This document shows, in pieces, positions 48,321 to 55,965 of a stretch of 64,000 nucleotides of DNA (its first letter is position 1; the number at the start of each line of letters is the position of its first letter). The translations under genes were made by a program, and so were the position numbers. Origin of the DNA: Pseudomonas paraeruginosa PA7 (lineage in GTDB: Bacteria > Pseudomonadota > Gammaproteobacteria > Pseudomonadales > Pseudomonadaceae); assembly GCF_000017205.1 (NCBI RefSeq), contig NC_009656.1:4530001-4594000 (forward strand), in the 5' to 3' direction. The notes beneath the pieces were generated by a model. That model made no database searches. It was not told where the DNA came from and saw only the letters and a list, made by a program, of their open reading frames with translations.

Positions 48321-49660
48321 GTGTTCTGGAACTTACGCCGCCGCACTCCGTCGAGGCGGAGCAAGGGGTACTCGGCGGCCTGATGCTGGACAACGCGGCA
48401 TGGGACATTGTCGGCGATCAGTTGCAGAAGGAGGACTTCTTCCGGCATGAGCATCGGCTGATCTTCACCGCCATCAGCGAGTTGGCCGCAAAAGATGCTC
48501 CGTTTGATGTCGTGACTGTGTCGGAAGCGATCGAAGACCTTCCAGAAGCCGGCGGGCTGGCCTACCTCGGCCAGCTCGCCGACAACACGCCCTCCGTGGC
48601 CAATATCGAGGCTTACGCGCAGATCGTTCGCGATCGGGCGCACCTGCGGCAGTTGATGTCTCTCGGGCACCACTGCACCAGGACCGCCTCGAACCACCAG
48701 GCAAATCCCTCTGAGGTTCAGGAGGAGATTGAGCAGAAGCTGTTCGCCCTCGGCCAGGACCACCACAACGCCGATTTCGTCGATATCAACAAGAGCCTCA
48801 CGAAGATCGTCGACACCATCGATTACCGCTTCAACAACAACGTGACGGTAACGGGGGTCCCGACAGGCCTGAAGGATCTCGACGAACTCACCGGCGGACT
48901 ACAGAAATCGGATCTCATCATCGTCGGTGCCCGCCCCTCGATGGGCAAGACGTCGTTTGCCCTCAACCTGATCGACGCGGCGCTGCAGAGCGACCAACAG
49001 AAGTCTGTCCAGGTTTACAGCATGGAAATGCCGGCAGAGCAGTTGCTGTTCAGGCTTACCGCCCTGTTCGGCCACCTGGACCTGGGCAAGCTGATGAAGG
49101 GCCAACTGCAGGAGGAGGATTGGCCCAGGCTGTCTCTCGCGATCCAGCGCATAAACGACTATGGCAGCCGGCTGGTTATCAACGACCAGAGCAACCTGAC
49201 GCCGACAGAGCTGCGCGCCAAGGTTCGCCGCGCAGCCAGGAAGTACGGTCACCCCGTACTGATCCTGGTCGACTACCTGCAGCTGATGCGCTGCCCAGGC
49301 CTGGAAAACCGAGCCACCGAGATCTCGGAAATCTCCCGCTCGCTGAAAGCACTGGCCAAGGAAATGGATTGCCCCGTCGTGGCCCTGTCCCAGCTCAATC
49401 GCGGCTTGGAAAACCGGCCGAACAAGCGGCCGAACAGCGCGGACCTGCGCGAGAGCGGCGCAATCGAGCAGGACGCGGACGTGATCATGTTCGTGTACCG
49501 CGACGAGGTCTACCACCCCAACACCGAGGCCAAGGGCATCGCCGAAATCATCATCGGCAAGTACCGCAACGGCCCTATCGGCACCGTTCACACCGCCTTC
49601 ATCGCCAACCAGACCCGCTTCGCCGACCTTGCACCAACTTGGCAGGGAGCTCTTGCGTGA
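48317..49660 (+). CDS. dnaB: DnaB-type replicative helicase
   Basis: 447 residues from GTG 48317. N-terminal DnaB domain (PPHSVEAEQGVLGGLMLD), linker, and RecA-like domain with Walker A GARPSMGKT at 204-212, Walker B VLILVDYLQLM and the C-terminal arginine finger region. It unwinds the fork 5'-3' and would load at the element's own origin. pKLC102-type ICEs carry such a copy, in keeping with plasmid-like replication of the excised circle. Coupled to the genes on both sides. Confidence 0.93.
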   Translation: MSVLELTPPHSVEAEQGVLGGLMLDNAAWDIVGDQLQKEDFFRHEHRLIFTAISELAAKDAPFDVVTVSEAIEDLPEAGGLAYLGQLADNTPSVANIEAYAQIVRDRAHLRQLMSLGHHCTRTASNHQANPSEVQEEIEQKLFALGQDHHNADFVDINKSLTKIVDTIDYRFNNNVTVTGVPTGLKDLDELTGGLQKSDLIIVGARPSMGKTSFALNLIDAALQSDQQKSVQVYSMEMPAEQLLFRLTALFGHLDLGKLMKGQLQEEDWPRLSLAIQRINDYGSRLVINDQSNLTPTELRAKVRRAARKYGHPVLILVDYLQLMRCPGLENRATEISEISRSLKALAKEMDCPVVALSQLNRGLENRPNKRPNSADLRESGAIEQDADVIMFVYRDEVYHPNTEAKGIAEIIIGKYRNGPIGTVHTAFIANQTRFADLAPTWQGALA

Positions 49661-49687
49661 GCCCCTTCATTGAACTTCCGATCTCTC

Positions 49688-49703
49688 GCCGGCGGGAGCC
49701 GGC
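49688..49703 (+). promoter_or_regulatory. Leader hairpin, copy 1
   Basis: GCCGGC, loop GGGA, GCCGGC, directly followed by the Shine-Dalgarno AAGGAG and the ATG at 49717. The same block occurs at 50681 and, in changed form, at 52068. Confidence 0.7.
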
Positions 49704-49716
49704 AAGGAGTCTAGTC

Positions 49717-50337
49717 ATGCGTGACCAGCAGCCCGCTAACAATCCCCCCTCGATAGCGAGCGCCGAATGGATACAAGCCTTGCAGAACTTCTGCCACCGC
49801 GGACGGGTGTATGACGGGTCCGCCGCCAATGCCTGGCTATTGGATGCCTGCCTACTTGTTCCCAGTGCTGCCCTCATCCACGGTGTCATCGAGTACGTTC
49901 TTAACAGCCGTGAAGACATTCCATACGGAGGGCTACGCCCAAGCTGGGTAGCTCAGCGGCTCGAGCAGGAGGGATTGATTAGTCACCGGTGCGGGGCAGT
50001 CTTGCACTGGCAGGAGCACGGCTATCGCTTTTCCACGGTGGTCAGGATCGACCCCGAACAGATTTGGCCCGATAAGCGCTCGAGACCCGAAGCATTCGTT
50101 ACCGGACCACTAGATAGCCAGGAGCTTGGGGTAATTGAAATCCTGGCGCATCCGAACGCCAGACGTCGTAGTCCGTCCCCGGTGCGCCTGGCAGCACTGG
50201 TTCGATCTTCGCTAGCCATACCTGCTGAGCCTCTTCATCCCATTGCAAATCCGCCAGCTCTTCATGCAGTGCTAGCCACCTATCCCGAATTGGCATCTCC
50301 CGAATGGTTTCCAGTGGCCAGGAGTAGCAACGCATGA
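49717..50337 (+). CDS. Unknown protein of module 1
   Basis: 206 residues from ATG 49717 (MRDQQPANNPPSIASAEWIQALQNF), chosen for its AAGGAG site and because the same start and leader recur at 50710. A GTG at 49657 overlapping the dnaB stop is an alternative that would read through the hairpin. A compact region follows (YGGLRPSWVAQRLEQEGLISHRCGAVLHWQEHGYRFSTVVRID) that may be a small winged helix. The last 80 codons are antisense to the next minus-strand gene. Function unknown. Confidence 0.6.
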   Translation: MRDQQPANNPPSIASAEWIQALQNFCHRGRVYDGSAANAWLLDACLLVPSAALIHGVIEYVLNSREDIPYGGLRPSWVAQRLEQEGLISHRCGAVLHWQEHGYRFSTVVRIDPEQIWPDKRSRPEAFVTGPLDSQELGVIEILAHPNARRRSPSPVRLAALVRSSLAIPAEPLHPIANPPALHAVLATYPELASPEWFPVARSSNA

Positions 50338-50545
50338 GCGCATACTCAATGGCATCCATGCCCCATAGCCTCCAGCCTTTGTCACGTGCCAGTGAGTTAC
50401 CAAGGGTACACAGCACAAAGACTTGGCTTATCCATTGCGCTCTGGCCATCGTCATAGGCAATCCGTCCCCCTTTTGTGAGTCAGGAACGCATGCCTGGAT
50501 CTGGATAAGCATCTCGTCGTATCCAAAGCGGTATTCGTTCTTCAT
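50099..50545 (-). CDS. Unknown minus-strand protein of module 1
   Basis: 148 residues from ATG 50545, with an excellent ribosome site (ACAGGAGG). It aligns with the protein of 51482-51919 over ALMRCYSWPLETIREMPIRDRWLALHEELADLQWDEEAQQVW, so it is one of a pair of paralogues. It opposes all neighbouring ICE genes and overlaps the 3' end of the convergent plus gene by 239 bp. Cytoplasmic; no domain recognised. Confidence 0.65.
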   Translation of the reverse strand: MKNEYRFGYDEMLIQIQACVPDSQKGDGLPMTMARAQWISQVFVLCTLGNSLARDKGWRLWGMDAIEYALMRCYSWPLETIREMPIRDRWLALHEELADLQWDEEAQQVWLAKIEPVLPGAPGTDYDVWRSDAPGFQLPQAPGYLVVR

Positions 50546-50583
50546 GCCGGACCTCCTGTGGTCTGGGTGGGTTTGTTTGGCGA

Positions 50584-50615
50584 CGCCAACCTTACCACCG
50601 GATGCGTCCGGCTCC
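50584..50615. promoter_or_regulatory. Palindrome upstream of the module 1 minus gene
   Basis: CCGGATGCGTCCGG (stem CCGGA, loop TGCG) lies within a block that recurs upstream of the second minus gene near 51963-51990. In both places it is 50-60 bp before the minus-strand ATG, where an operator or leader hairpin would be. Confidence 0.5.
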
Positions 50616-50680
50616 CTTTCGCGCCTGTGGCCACAGGCTGCACGACGCCCTGCCGTCCCTGCCCTCCCCTCCGATCTCTC

Positions 50681-50696
50681 GCCGGCGGGAGCCGGC
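50681..50696 (+). promoter_or_regulatory. Leader hairpin, copy 2
   Basis: Identical to copy 1 (GCCGGC-GGGA-GCCGGC) and followed by AAGGAG and the ATG at 50710. The matching block runs from about 50671 to 50723 and is shared with 49678-49730. Confidence 0.7.
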
Positions 50697-50709
50697 AAGG
50701 AGTCTAGTC

Positions 50710-51690
50710 ATGCGTGACCAGCAACCTGCTACCAATCCTCCCCAGCCTTGCGCCCAGAGTCCAAGTCCAGACTGGCTCCAAGACCTGTCCCATGCACTGA
50801 TCGAGTCACTCATGGCCGAGCCCAGTGGTTTTCATGGCGAAGCACAGGCAGAGGCCTTCCTGCGAGCTCATTTGGCACGGCTCCCCCACTACGAACGACT
50901 GGGGCTGTCGAAGGCTAATCTCGTTCCCCTGATGCAAGATATCTTCAGGCAACTGCAGCACACCTTTTCTTTCCTGGGTATCGATGCGACCTGGCTCAGG
51001 CAGCGCCAGCTCGAGCGACAAGTCGCTCAGACGAATGCTTACTCTGTCTTGAAGGCACTGCAAAGCGCCGTCGCACAGTTGCGGACCCACGAAGGGCCGA
51101 GCCCCGTACTCTGGTTAACGGGGCTCGACCGGACGACCCGGCCGTTCGTTCGGGCTTCGGCATTAGAGGGAGCCCTACGCCAAGCACTTACCGACAAAGG
51201 CTGGACGACCTCGCAGATCGAGGACGCCTGGCCAAGCGCAGGCCTGCAACCTTACCTACAGGCCCTTGGCCTGTGCCGGCAGACGCTCGCCTTCGCGCTT
51301 GACGACCCCAGCCAAGCCCTGGACCTGCCAACCCAGCGTGCAGCCATCCTGGCCGCTCATGACGAACTCATCATTGAGCTGAGGGGGCGGCCTCTCTGGG
51401 AGAGCTGGAACAGTCCGCCAGCAGACTACGAATGGGGTGAGAGAGCGACCGTTCCAATGACCTCTAGCTCGTCCACGGATACTACTGGGCAAACGCTTCC
51501 CGCCACACCTCGAGGTCGTCCTTCCTACTATCTATGGGAACTGGTCCCCACACCTGTCTCTCATCGCGCCACACCCGACGCGCCTCTTCCGGGACATGAA
51601 GCGGCTCCAGCTCATCGCAAATGGCTAGCCATTTATGAGCAGGAGACAGCGCCTGCACCTGCGGCGGCGTCCAGGAGTAGCGTCTTATGA
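50710..51690 (+). CDS. Unknown protein of module 2
   Basis: 326 residues from ATG 50710 (MRDQQPATNPPQPCAQ). After the shared first ten residues it does not resemble the module 1 plus protein. It is helical (LGLSKANLVPLMQDIFRQLQHTFSFLGIDATWLRQRQLERQVAQTN) with no recognised domain. The last 70 codons are antisense to the minus gene 51482-51919 and have a low-complexity look (APAPAAASRSSVL), so the functional part may end earlier. Confidence 0.6.
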   Translation: MRDQQPATNPPQPCAQSPSPDWLQDLSHALIESLMAEPSGFHGEAQAEAFLRAHLARLPHYERLGLSKANLVPLMQDIFRQLQHTFSFLGIDATWLRQRQLERQVAQTNAYSVLKALQSAVAQLRTHEGPSPVLWLTGLDRTTRPFVRASALEGALRQALTDKGWTTSQIEDAWPSAGLQPYLQALGLCRQTLAFALDDPSQALDLPTQRAAILAAHDELIIELRGRPLWESWNSPPADYEWGERATVPMTSSSSTDTTGQTLPATPRGRPSYYLWELVPTPVSHRATPDAPLPGHEAAPAHRKWLAIYEQETAPAPAAASRSSVL

Positions 51691-51919
51691 GCGCGAAATC
51701 GATCGCGACGACCTCACCCAGGGGCCAACTGTACTTCTCTGCAAGTGCAGTGCCCAAGACGTTGAGCAAATACTGCTGCTGGAGCACCACTACATCTTCA
51801 GTGGCCAGCGGCTGGTCCTTTTCCAAACCATTGTCCTTCCTATATCGCTCGATTAGGCGGGTGAGTATGCGCTCGTACGCCTTTACACCCTGCGACATCC
51901 CCTCTTTGCCTGCGTTCAT
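51482..51919 (-). CDS. Unknown minus-strand protein of module 2
   Basis: 145 residues from ATG 51919 with the same ribosome site as its paralogue (ACAGGAGGTCCGGC before the ATG). Sequence: a helical N-terminus, then IRRYSWTPPQVQALSPAHKWLAICDELEPLHVPEEARRVWRDE, aligned with the module 1 minus protein. Function unknown. It overlaps the convergent plus gene by 209 bp. Confidence 0.65.
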   Translation of the reverse strand: MNAGKEGMSQGVKAYERILTRLIERYRKDNGLEKDQPLATEDVVVLQQQYLLNVLGTALAEKYSWPLGEVVAIDFALIRRYSWTPPQVQALSPAHKWLAICDELEPLHVPEEARRVWRDERQVWGPVPIDSRKDDLEVWREAFAQ

Positions 51920-52067
51920 GCCGGACCTCCTGTGGTCTGTCTGGTTTTGGTTCGCACCGCCGACCTTACCACCGGATGCGTCCGGCTCCCTTTTAGCAGC
52001 GACCGTCACGCCTTCAGCGCTACCGGTCCTGCAACCTCATTTTTCATCTCATCTTCAACTGCCAGTT

Positions 52068-52083
52068 GCTGGCCCACGCCGGC
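52068..52083 (+). promoter_or_regulatory. Leader hairpin, diverged copy 3
   Basis: GCTGGC, loop CCAC, GCCGGC, with one G-U pair, again followed directly by AAGGAG and an ATG at 52097. Confidence 0.5.
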
Positions 52084-52096
52084 AAGGAGCCCATGC

Positions 52097-52282
52097 ATGA
52101 ACACTTCCCAGCACCTGGTCACCCACCAGTGCATGAATTGTGGCCGGCACCACCCACACCACTTGGTGCGCCAGGTTCTCCCCGCCGAGAACACCCCAGA
52201 AGGAGAAGCCGAGGTGTTGGTCTGCCCCTGCTGCGGGAGCTACGACGTCCATCAGTTGGAGGCTGTCTTTGATGAACACTGA
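52097..52282 (+). CDS. Small zinc-ribbon protein
   Basis: 61 residues (MNTSQHLVTHQCMNCGRHH...VLVCPCCGSYDVHQLEAVFDEH). Two Cys-x2-Cys pairs form a zinc ribbon. AAGGAG lies 7 nt before the ATG at 52097; the out-of-frame ATG at 52093 is not used by a long frame. The stop overlaps the next gene. Possibly a nucleic-acid-binding or adaptor protein. Confidence 0.65.
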   Translation: MNTSQHLVTHQCMNCGRHHPHHLVRQVLPAENTPEGEAEVLVCPCCGSYDVHQLEAVFDEH

Positions 52283-52799
52283 AGCCCGCTTTCCGAGTAT
52301 CCACGCCTCGGCCGCGTTCACCGACTCGGCAGTGGTTCATGCCAATCACGTTGGGGTCAACCCCATCGAGCTGGACGCCCTCAGCCAAGTGATCTCGCGC
52401 CTTTCGCGGGACGAGAGCACGGTCGCACCCAGTTCGATGGAGCGAGAGCTTCGTGAGCTGGAGGAACTGGGGTACATCGAAATCTCGACCACCCAGGCCG
52501 GGACCCTGGTGGTCACTACGCGCGCTCCGGGGCAATTGCTTTCGGCTTACTTCTGGTCGGTATGGATCCCGCGACACCTGTTCAGTTGCTCGCTGAAAGT
52601 GAGCCTGGTGCCGTACCTCTGCTGCGGCACTCAGGACTCCCAGCACCTCACCGCCGTGTTCCGCATTGCAGGCAGCAAGGACGCCGCGCGCGAGTTCCTG
52701 CATCAGTTGGCCAACAACTATCCCGGGCATGAGCCGGAGTTGCCCGAACTGGTGGCCGTTCAGGTCGGTGATGCACTCAGCAAGGAGGCCGAATCATGA
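52272..52799 (+). CDS. ICE protein of unknown function
   Basis: 175 residues from ATG 52272 (MNTEARFPSIHASAAFTDS). A helix-turn-helix-like stretch (NPIELDALSQVISRLSRDESTVAPSSMERELRELEELGYIEIST) could be a winged helix. No family recognised. Overlaps the zinc-ribbon gene by 11 bp and the next by 4 bp. Confidence 0.65.
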   Translation: MNTEARFPSIHASAAFTDSAVVHANHVGVNPIELDALSQVISRLSRDESTVAPSSMERELRELEELGYIEISTTQAGTLVVTTRAPGQLLSAYFWSVWIPRHLFSCSLKVSLVPYLCCGTQDSQHLTAVFRIAGSKDAAREFLHQLANNYPGHEPELPELVAVQVGDALSKEAES

Positions 52800-53053
52800 A
52801 GGCGTCCCAGACCTATCAGTGCATCGTCAAGTTCGATGGCGCCGGCTTCTGGACCAATACCATTCAGAAGCAGCGTGCGACCTGCACCTGGAGCGACAAG
52901 GTTGCAGCCTCCCGCCTTGCCGAACGGCTGTTTGGCGAGGACAACGCCTACATCACCCGTATGCCGGCACAGGCAGGCGACCACGAAAAGCGCGTCGAGA
53001 GCCGCTGGGAGCTGTCCTGTGGCAATCCCAAGGAGGTAGCGTGCGATGGCTGA
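52796..53053 (+). CDS. Small protein of unknown function
   Basis: 85 residues (MKASQTYQCIVKFDGAGFWTNTIQKQRATCTWSDKVAASRLAERLFGED). Overlaps both neighbours. No motif beyond three cysteines. Confidence 0.6.
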   Translation: MKASQTYQCIVKFDGAGFWTNTIQKQRATCTWSDKVAASRLAERLFGEDNAYITRMPAQAGDHEKRVESRWELSCGNPKEVACDG

Positions 53054-53540
53054 CGTCACTGCCTACCGACCGCTCGAGCACTTCCAGAAAGGCGAGCTGA
53101 TGCTCGAGCTCAAGTTGCGTGAAGGTCCTTCGTGGATCTGTCTGAACTGCGGCTATCACCTGGATGGCAGCGGCGCACAGCCCTGCCCTGACTGCGGAAA
53201 GTCGCGCTACTGGACCAGCGGTTGGAGTGTAGGTCGTGGCCATCGCTTCTCGGCAGCAAGGGAGGAGTGGGAAAACCGCCTCAGGACACGGTCGCGGTCA
53301 CCTGTCGCGTCAACGGCACCAGTAGCAACTGACGACGTATGCACTCAACTGCGCACAGAGGTCCGCATGCTGCGTTCCGCGCATGACGACCTGGCCTGCA
53401 GCCGGCAGAGCGATCGTCGCAGCCTTCAGGCGCTGGTGAAACGTCTCCTGGATGCCGCCGCCACCGATAGCCTTCCCCGCTCCCTTGCAGAGATGGAGAC
53501 CTGGCTGCAGCTCAACAGCGAGGAGACCACGAATGCGTAG
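53046..53540 (+). CDS. Rubredoxin-like zinc-ribbon protein
   Basis: 164 residues. The N-terminal part has WICLNCGYHLDGSGAQPCPDCGKSRYW, two Cys-x2-Cys knuckles as in rubredoxin-type ribbons. The rest is helical. It overlaps the upstream gene by 8 bp and the downstream gene by 8 bp. Function unknown. Confidence 0.65.
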   Translation: MADVTAYRPLEHFQKGELMLELKLREGPSWICLNCGYHLDGSGAQPCPDCGKSRYWTSGWSVGRGHRFSAAREEWENRLRTRSRSPVASTAPVATDDVCTQLRTEVRMLRSAHDDLACSRQSDRRSLQALVKRLLDAAATDSLPRSLAEMETWLQLNSEETTNA

Positions 53541-53766
53541 TTTCCTTCGCGGCGCCCGGGAAAGCGTTCGCCGGCTGGTGGCCTTCGCTCAAGCAGAAGG
53601 CTGGAGCGTCGACCGCTCCGCAGGCGGCCACTTGAAGCTCAGCAAGATCGGCTGCGCCTCGATCTTCATTTCTTCCACGCCAAGCGACGCACGCGGCGAG
53701 CTCAATGCCCGCGCCCTGCTCCGTCGAGCCGACAGGCAGCGTTCCCTGAACCAGGAGTCTTTCTGA
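53533..53766 (+). CDS. HicA-like small protein
   Basis: 77 residues from ATG 53533. The pattern [53 protein letters not shown] fits the HicA dsRBD-like toxin fold, with the catalytic-type His in GGHLKL. No HicB antitoxin gene is adjacent: yejK starts 1 bp before its end. It may be a non-toxic relative with an RNA-binding role. Confidence 0.6.
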   Translation: MRSFLRGARESVRRLVAFAQAEGWSVDRSAGGHLKLSKIGCASIFISSTPSDARGELNARALLRRADRQRSLNQESF

Positions 53767-54788
53767 TGCCTATCAAACACGCCATCGTCCACCTGATCGA
53801 GAAGAAGCCCGACGGCACCCCGGCCATGCTCCACGCACGCGACGCCGAGCTGGGCGACTCCCAGGCCATCGAGAACCTGCTGGCCGACCTCAACGAAAGC
53901 TACAACGCCAAGAACAAGGCCTGGGGCTTCTTCCAGGGCGAGTCCGGGGCCTACCCGTTCAGCGGCTGGCTCGGCGATTACCTGGAGGGCGACCGCGACT
54001 TCGTCGGCTTCAGCCGCGAAGCGGTCGAGCACCTGCAGAAGCTGATGGAGGAGTCCAATCTCTCCACCGGCGGCCACATCCTGTTCGCCCACTATCAGCA
54101 AGGCATGACCGATTACCTGGCGATCGCCCTGCTGCACCACAGCGAAGGTGTGGCGGTGAACGAGTCGCTGGAGGTCACCCCGTCGCGCCACCTGGACCTC
54201 GCCCAGTTGCACCTGGCCGCGCGGATCAATATTTCCGAATGGCGCAACAACAAGCAGTCGAAGCAGTACATCTCGTTCATCAAGGGCAAGGGCGGGAAGA
54301 AGGTCTCCGACTATTTCCGCGACTTCATCGGCTGCCAGGAAGGGGTGGATTCGCCGAGCGAGACGCGCACCCTGCTGAAAGCCTTCAGCGATTTCGTGGA
54401 AAGCGAGGACATGGCCGAGGAACAGGCCCGCGAGAAGACCGAGACGCTGGTCGACTACGCCACCTCGCAGGCGCGCATCGGCGAGCCGATGACCCTCGAC
54501 GCGCTCTCGGAACTGATGGACGACCAGCAACCGCGGGCGTTCTACGACTACATCCGTAACAAGGACTACGGCCTGTCGCCGGAAATCCCGGCGGACAAGC
54601 GCACCCTCAACCAGTTCCGCCGCTTCACCGGCCGCGCCGAGGGCCTGTCGATCAGCTTCGAGGCGCACCTGCTGGGCTCCAGGATCGAGTACGACGAGGA
54701 GCGCGACACGCTGCGGATCAGCAGTCTCCCCACTCAGCTTCGCGACCAGCTCAAGCGCCGCAAGGCGGAGCAGGAGAGCACGTCATGA
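53766..54788 (+). CDS. YejK/NdpA nucleoid-associated protein
   Basis: 340 residues; matches the 37-kDa nucleoid-associated family throughout ([22 protein letters not shown] ... [46 protein letters not shown]). Binds DNA in the nucleoid. P. aeruginosa has a core-genome copy, so this is an element-borne second one, perhaps for packing or silencing the ICE. Codons are high-GC and core-like, unlike the looser small genes before it. Confidence 0.9.
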   Translation: MPIKHAIVHLIEKKPDGTPAMLHARDAELGDSQAIENLLADLNESYNAKNKAWGFFQGESGAYPFSGWLGDYLEGDRDFVGFSREAVEHLQKLMEESNLSTGGHILFAHYQQGMTDYLAIALLHHSEGVAVNESLEVTPSRHLDLAQLHLAARINISEWRNNKQSKQYISFIKGKGGKKVSDYFRDFIGCQEGVDSPSETRTLLKAFSDFVESEDMAEEQAREKTETLVDYATSQARIGEPMTLDALSELMDDQQPRAFYDYIRNKDYGLSPEIPADKRTLNQFRRFTGRAEGLSISFEAHLLGSRIEYDEERDTLRISSLPTQLRDQLKRRKAEQESTS

Positions 54789-55675
54789 AAGGGGTTCGTC
54801 GCCCAATCCTGCGCTACCACGGAGGCAAGTGGAAACTTGCTCCCTGGATCATCCAGCACCTGGCGCCACATCACACTTACGTCGAGCCCTTCGGCGGCGC
54901 AGCCTCCGTCCTGCTCCGGAAAGCCCGCAGCTACGCCGAGATCTATAACGACCTCGACGGGGACGTGGTGAACCTGTTCCGCGTCGCGCGGGATCACGGT
55001 GAGGAACTGCGCCAGGCCCTGGCGCTTACCCCGTTTGCCCGGGAAGAGTTCGAAGCCAGCTACGTCGAAACAACCGATCCGCTCGAGCGCGCGCGGCGGA
55101 TGGTTATCCGAAGCTTGCAAGGTTTCGGTACCGCAGCTGCGTCCGGCGAACGTACAGGGTTCCGCTCAACCTCGACCAGATCCGGTACCGGACCTGCACT
55201 GGACTGGCGCAACTACCCCGACACGCTGACCGCGATAACAGAACGCCTGCAGGGCGTGGTGATCGAGAACCGCGACGCCCTCGCGCTGATGGAGTATCAC
55301 GACCGGCCGAATACGCTGCACTACGTGGACCCGCCCTACGTCCACTCGACCCGCAGCACGAAGGTGCGCCACAACGCCACCGGCAAGTCGTACCGGTACG
55401 AAATGGACGACAACCAGCACAAGGAGCTGGCGGCACTCCTCAAACGGCTGCGCGGCATGGTGGTGCTCTCCGGATATCCCTGCCCCCTCTACGACGAGCT
55501 CTACATCACCTGGCACAGAGTCGACCGCCACGCCTATGCAGACGGCTCCAGAGAGCGAATCGAATGCCTCTGGCTCAACAGCGCAGCGCTTGAGGGGTTG
55601 GCACAACTGGACTTCTTCCAGGCCAGTAATGCGTCTCCATCGCCCTCATTCCAGACCACGGCCGCTCATTACTGA
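54785..55675 (+). CDS. D12-class DNA adenine N6-methyltransferase (Dam-like)
   Basis: 296 residues. SAM-binding [15 protein letters not shown] at about 32-46 and the catalytic DPPY at 182-185, in the order of Dam/M.DpnIIA enzymes. It probably methylates adenine in GATC, a mark the host chromosome normally lacks. It starts in a 4-bp overlap with yejK. No restriction partner is present, so it may protect the ICE from restriction or mark its origin. Confidence 0.87.
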   Translation: MKGVRRPILRYHGGKWKLAPWIIQHLAPHHTYVEPFGGAASVLLRKARSYAEIYNDLDGDVVNLFRVARDHGEELRQALALTPFAREEFEASYVETTDPLERARRMVIRSLQGFGTAAASGERTGFRSTSTRSGTGPALDWRNYPDTLTAITERLQGVVIENRDALALMEYHDRPNTLHYVDPPYVHSTRSTKVRHNATGKSYRYEMDDNQHKELAALLKRLRGMVVLSGYPCPLYDELYITWHRVDRHAYADGSRERIECLWLNSAALEGLAQLDFFQASNASPSPSFQTTAAHY

Positions 55676-55695
55676 GCGATCTGCAGGAGAACAAC

Positions 55696-55965
55696 ATGAA
55701 GAACGTTACTTCGATCAGCCGCAAACACGCAGAAGACAAGTTTGTTGTACGCATGCCGCAAGGGCTCCGCGATCAGCTCAAGCAAAAGGCCGCGCATAAC
55801 CACCGCTCGGCCAACAGCGAGATCGTCTACCGACTGGAGCGCAGCAACGAGCTCGAGGAAGAACTCGCGCGAGCAAACCGAATGGTCGACGAGCTCCTCG
55901 CCAAGAACCAGCGTCTGCAGGCAGAGCTGGCGGCGGCGAACGCGCCTCAGGTGGCGGAGGCATGA
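55696..55965 (+). CDS. Arc-family ribbon-helix-helix DNA-binding protein
   Basis: 89 residues. FVVRMPQGLRDQLKQKAAHNHRSANSEIVYRLE is the Arc/MetJ ribbon-helix-helix, followed by a coiled coil (ELEEELARANRMVDELLAKNQRLQAELAAAN). A dimeric repressor, likely for this operon. Overlaps parB by 4 bp. Confidence 0.85.
   Translation: MKNVTSISRKHAEDKFVVRMPQGLRDQLKQKAAHNHRSANSEIVYRLERSNELEEELARANRMVDELLAKNQRLQAELAAANAPQVAEA

Noticed and set aside
49120..49656. Upstream extension of the module 1 plus gene
   Set aside because: It lies in another frame of dnaB; the supported starts are 49717 or at most 49657.
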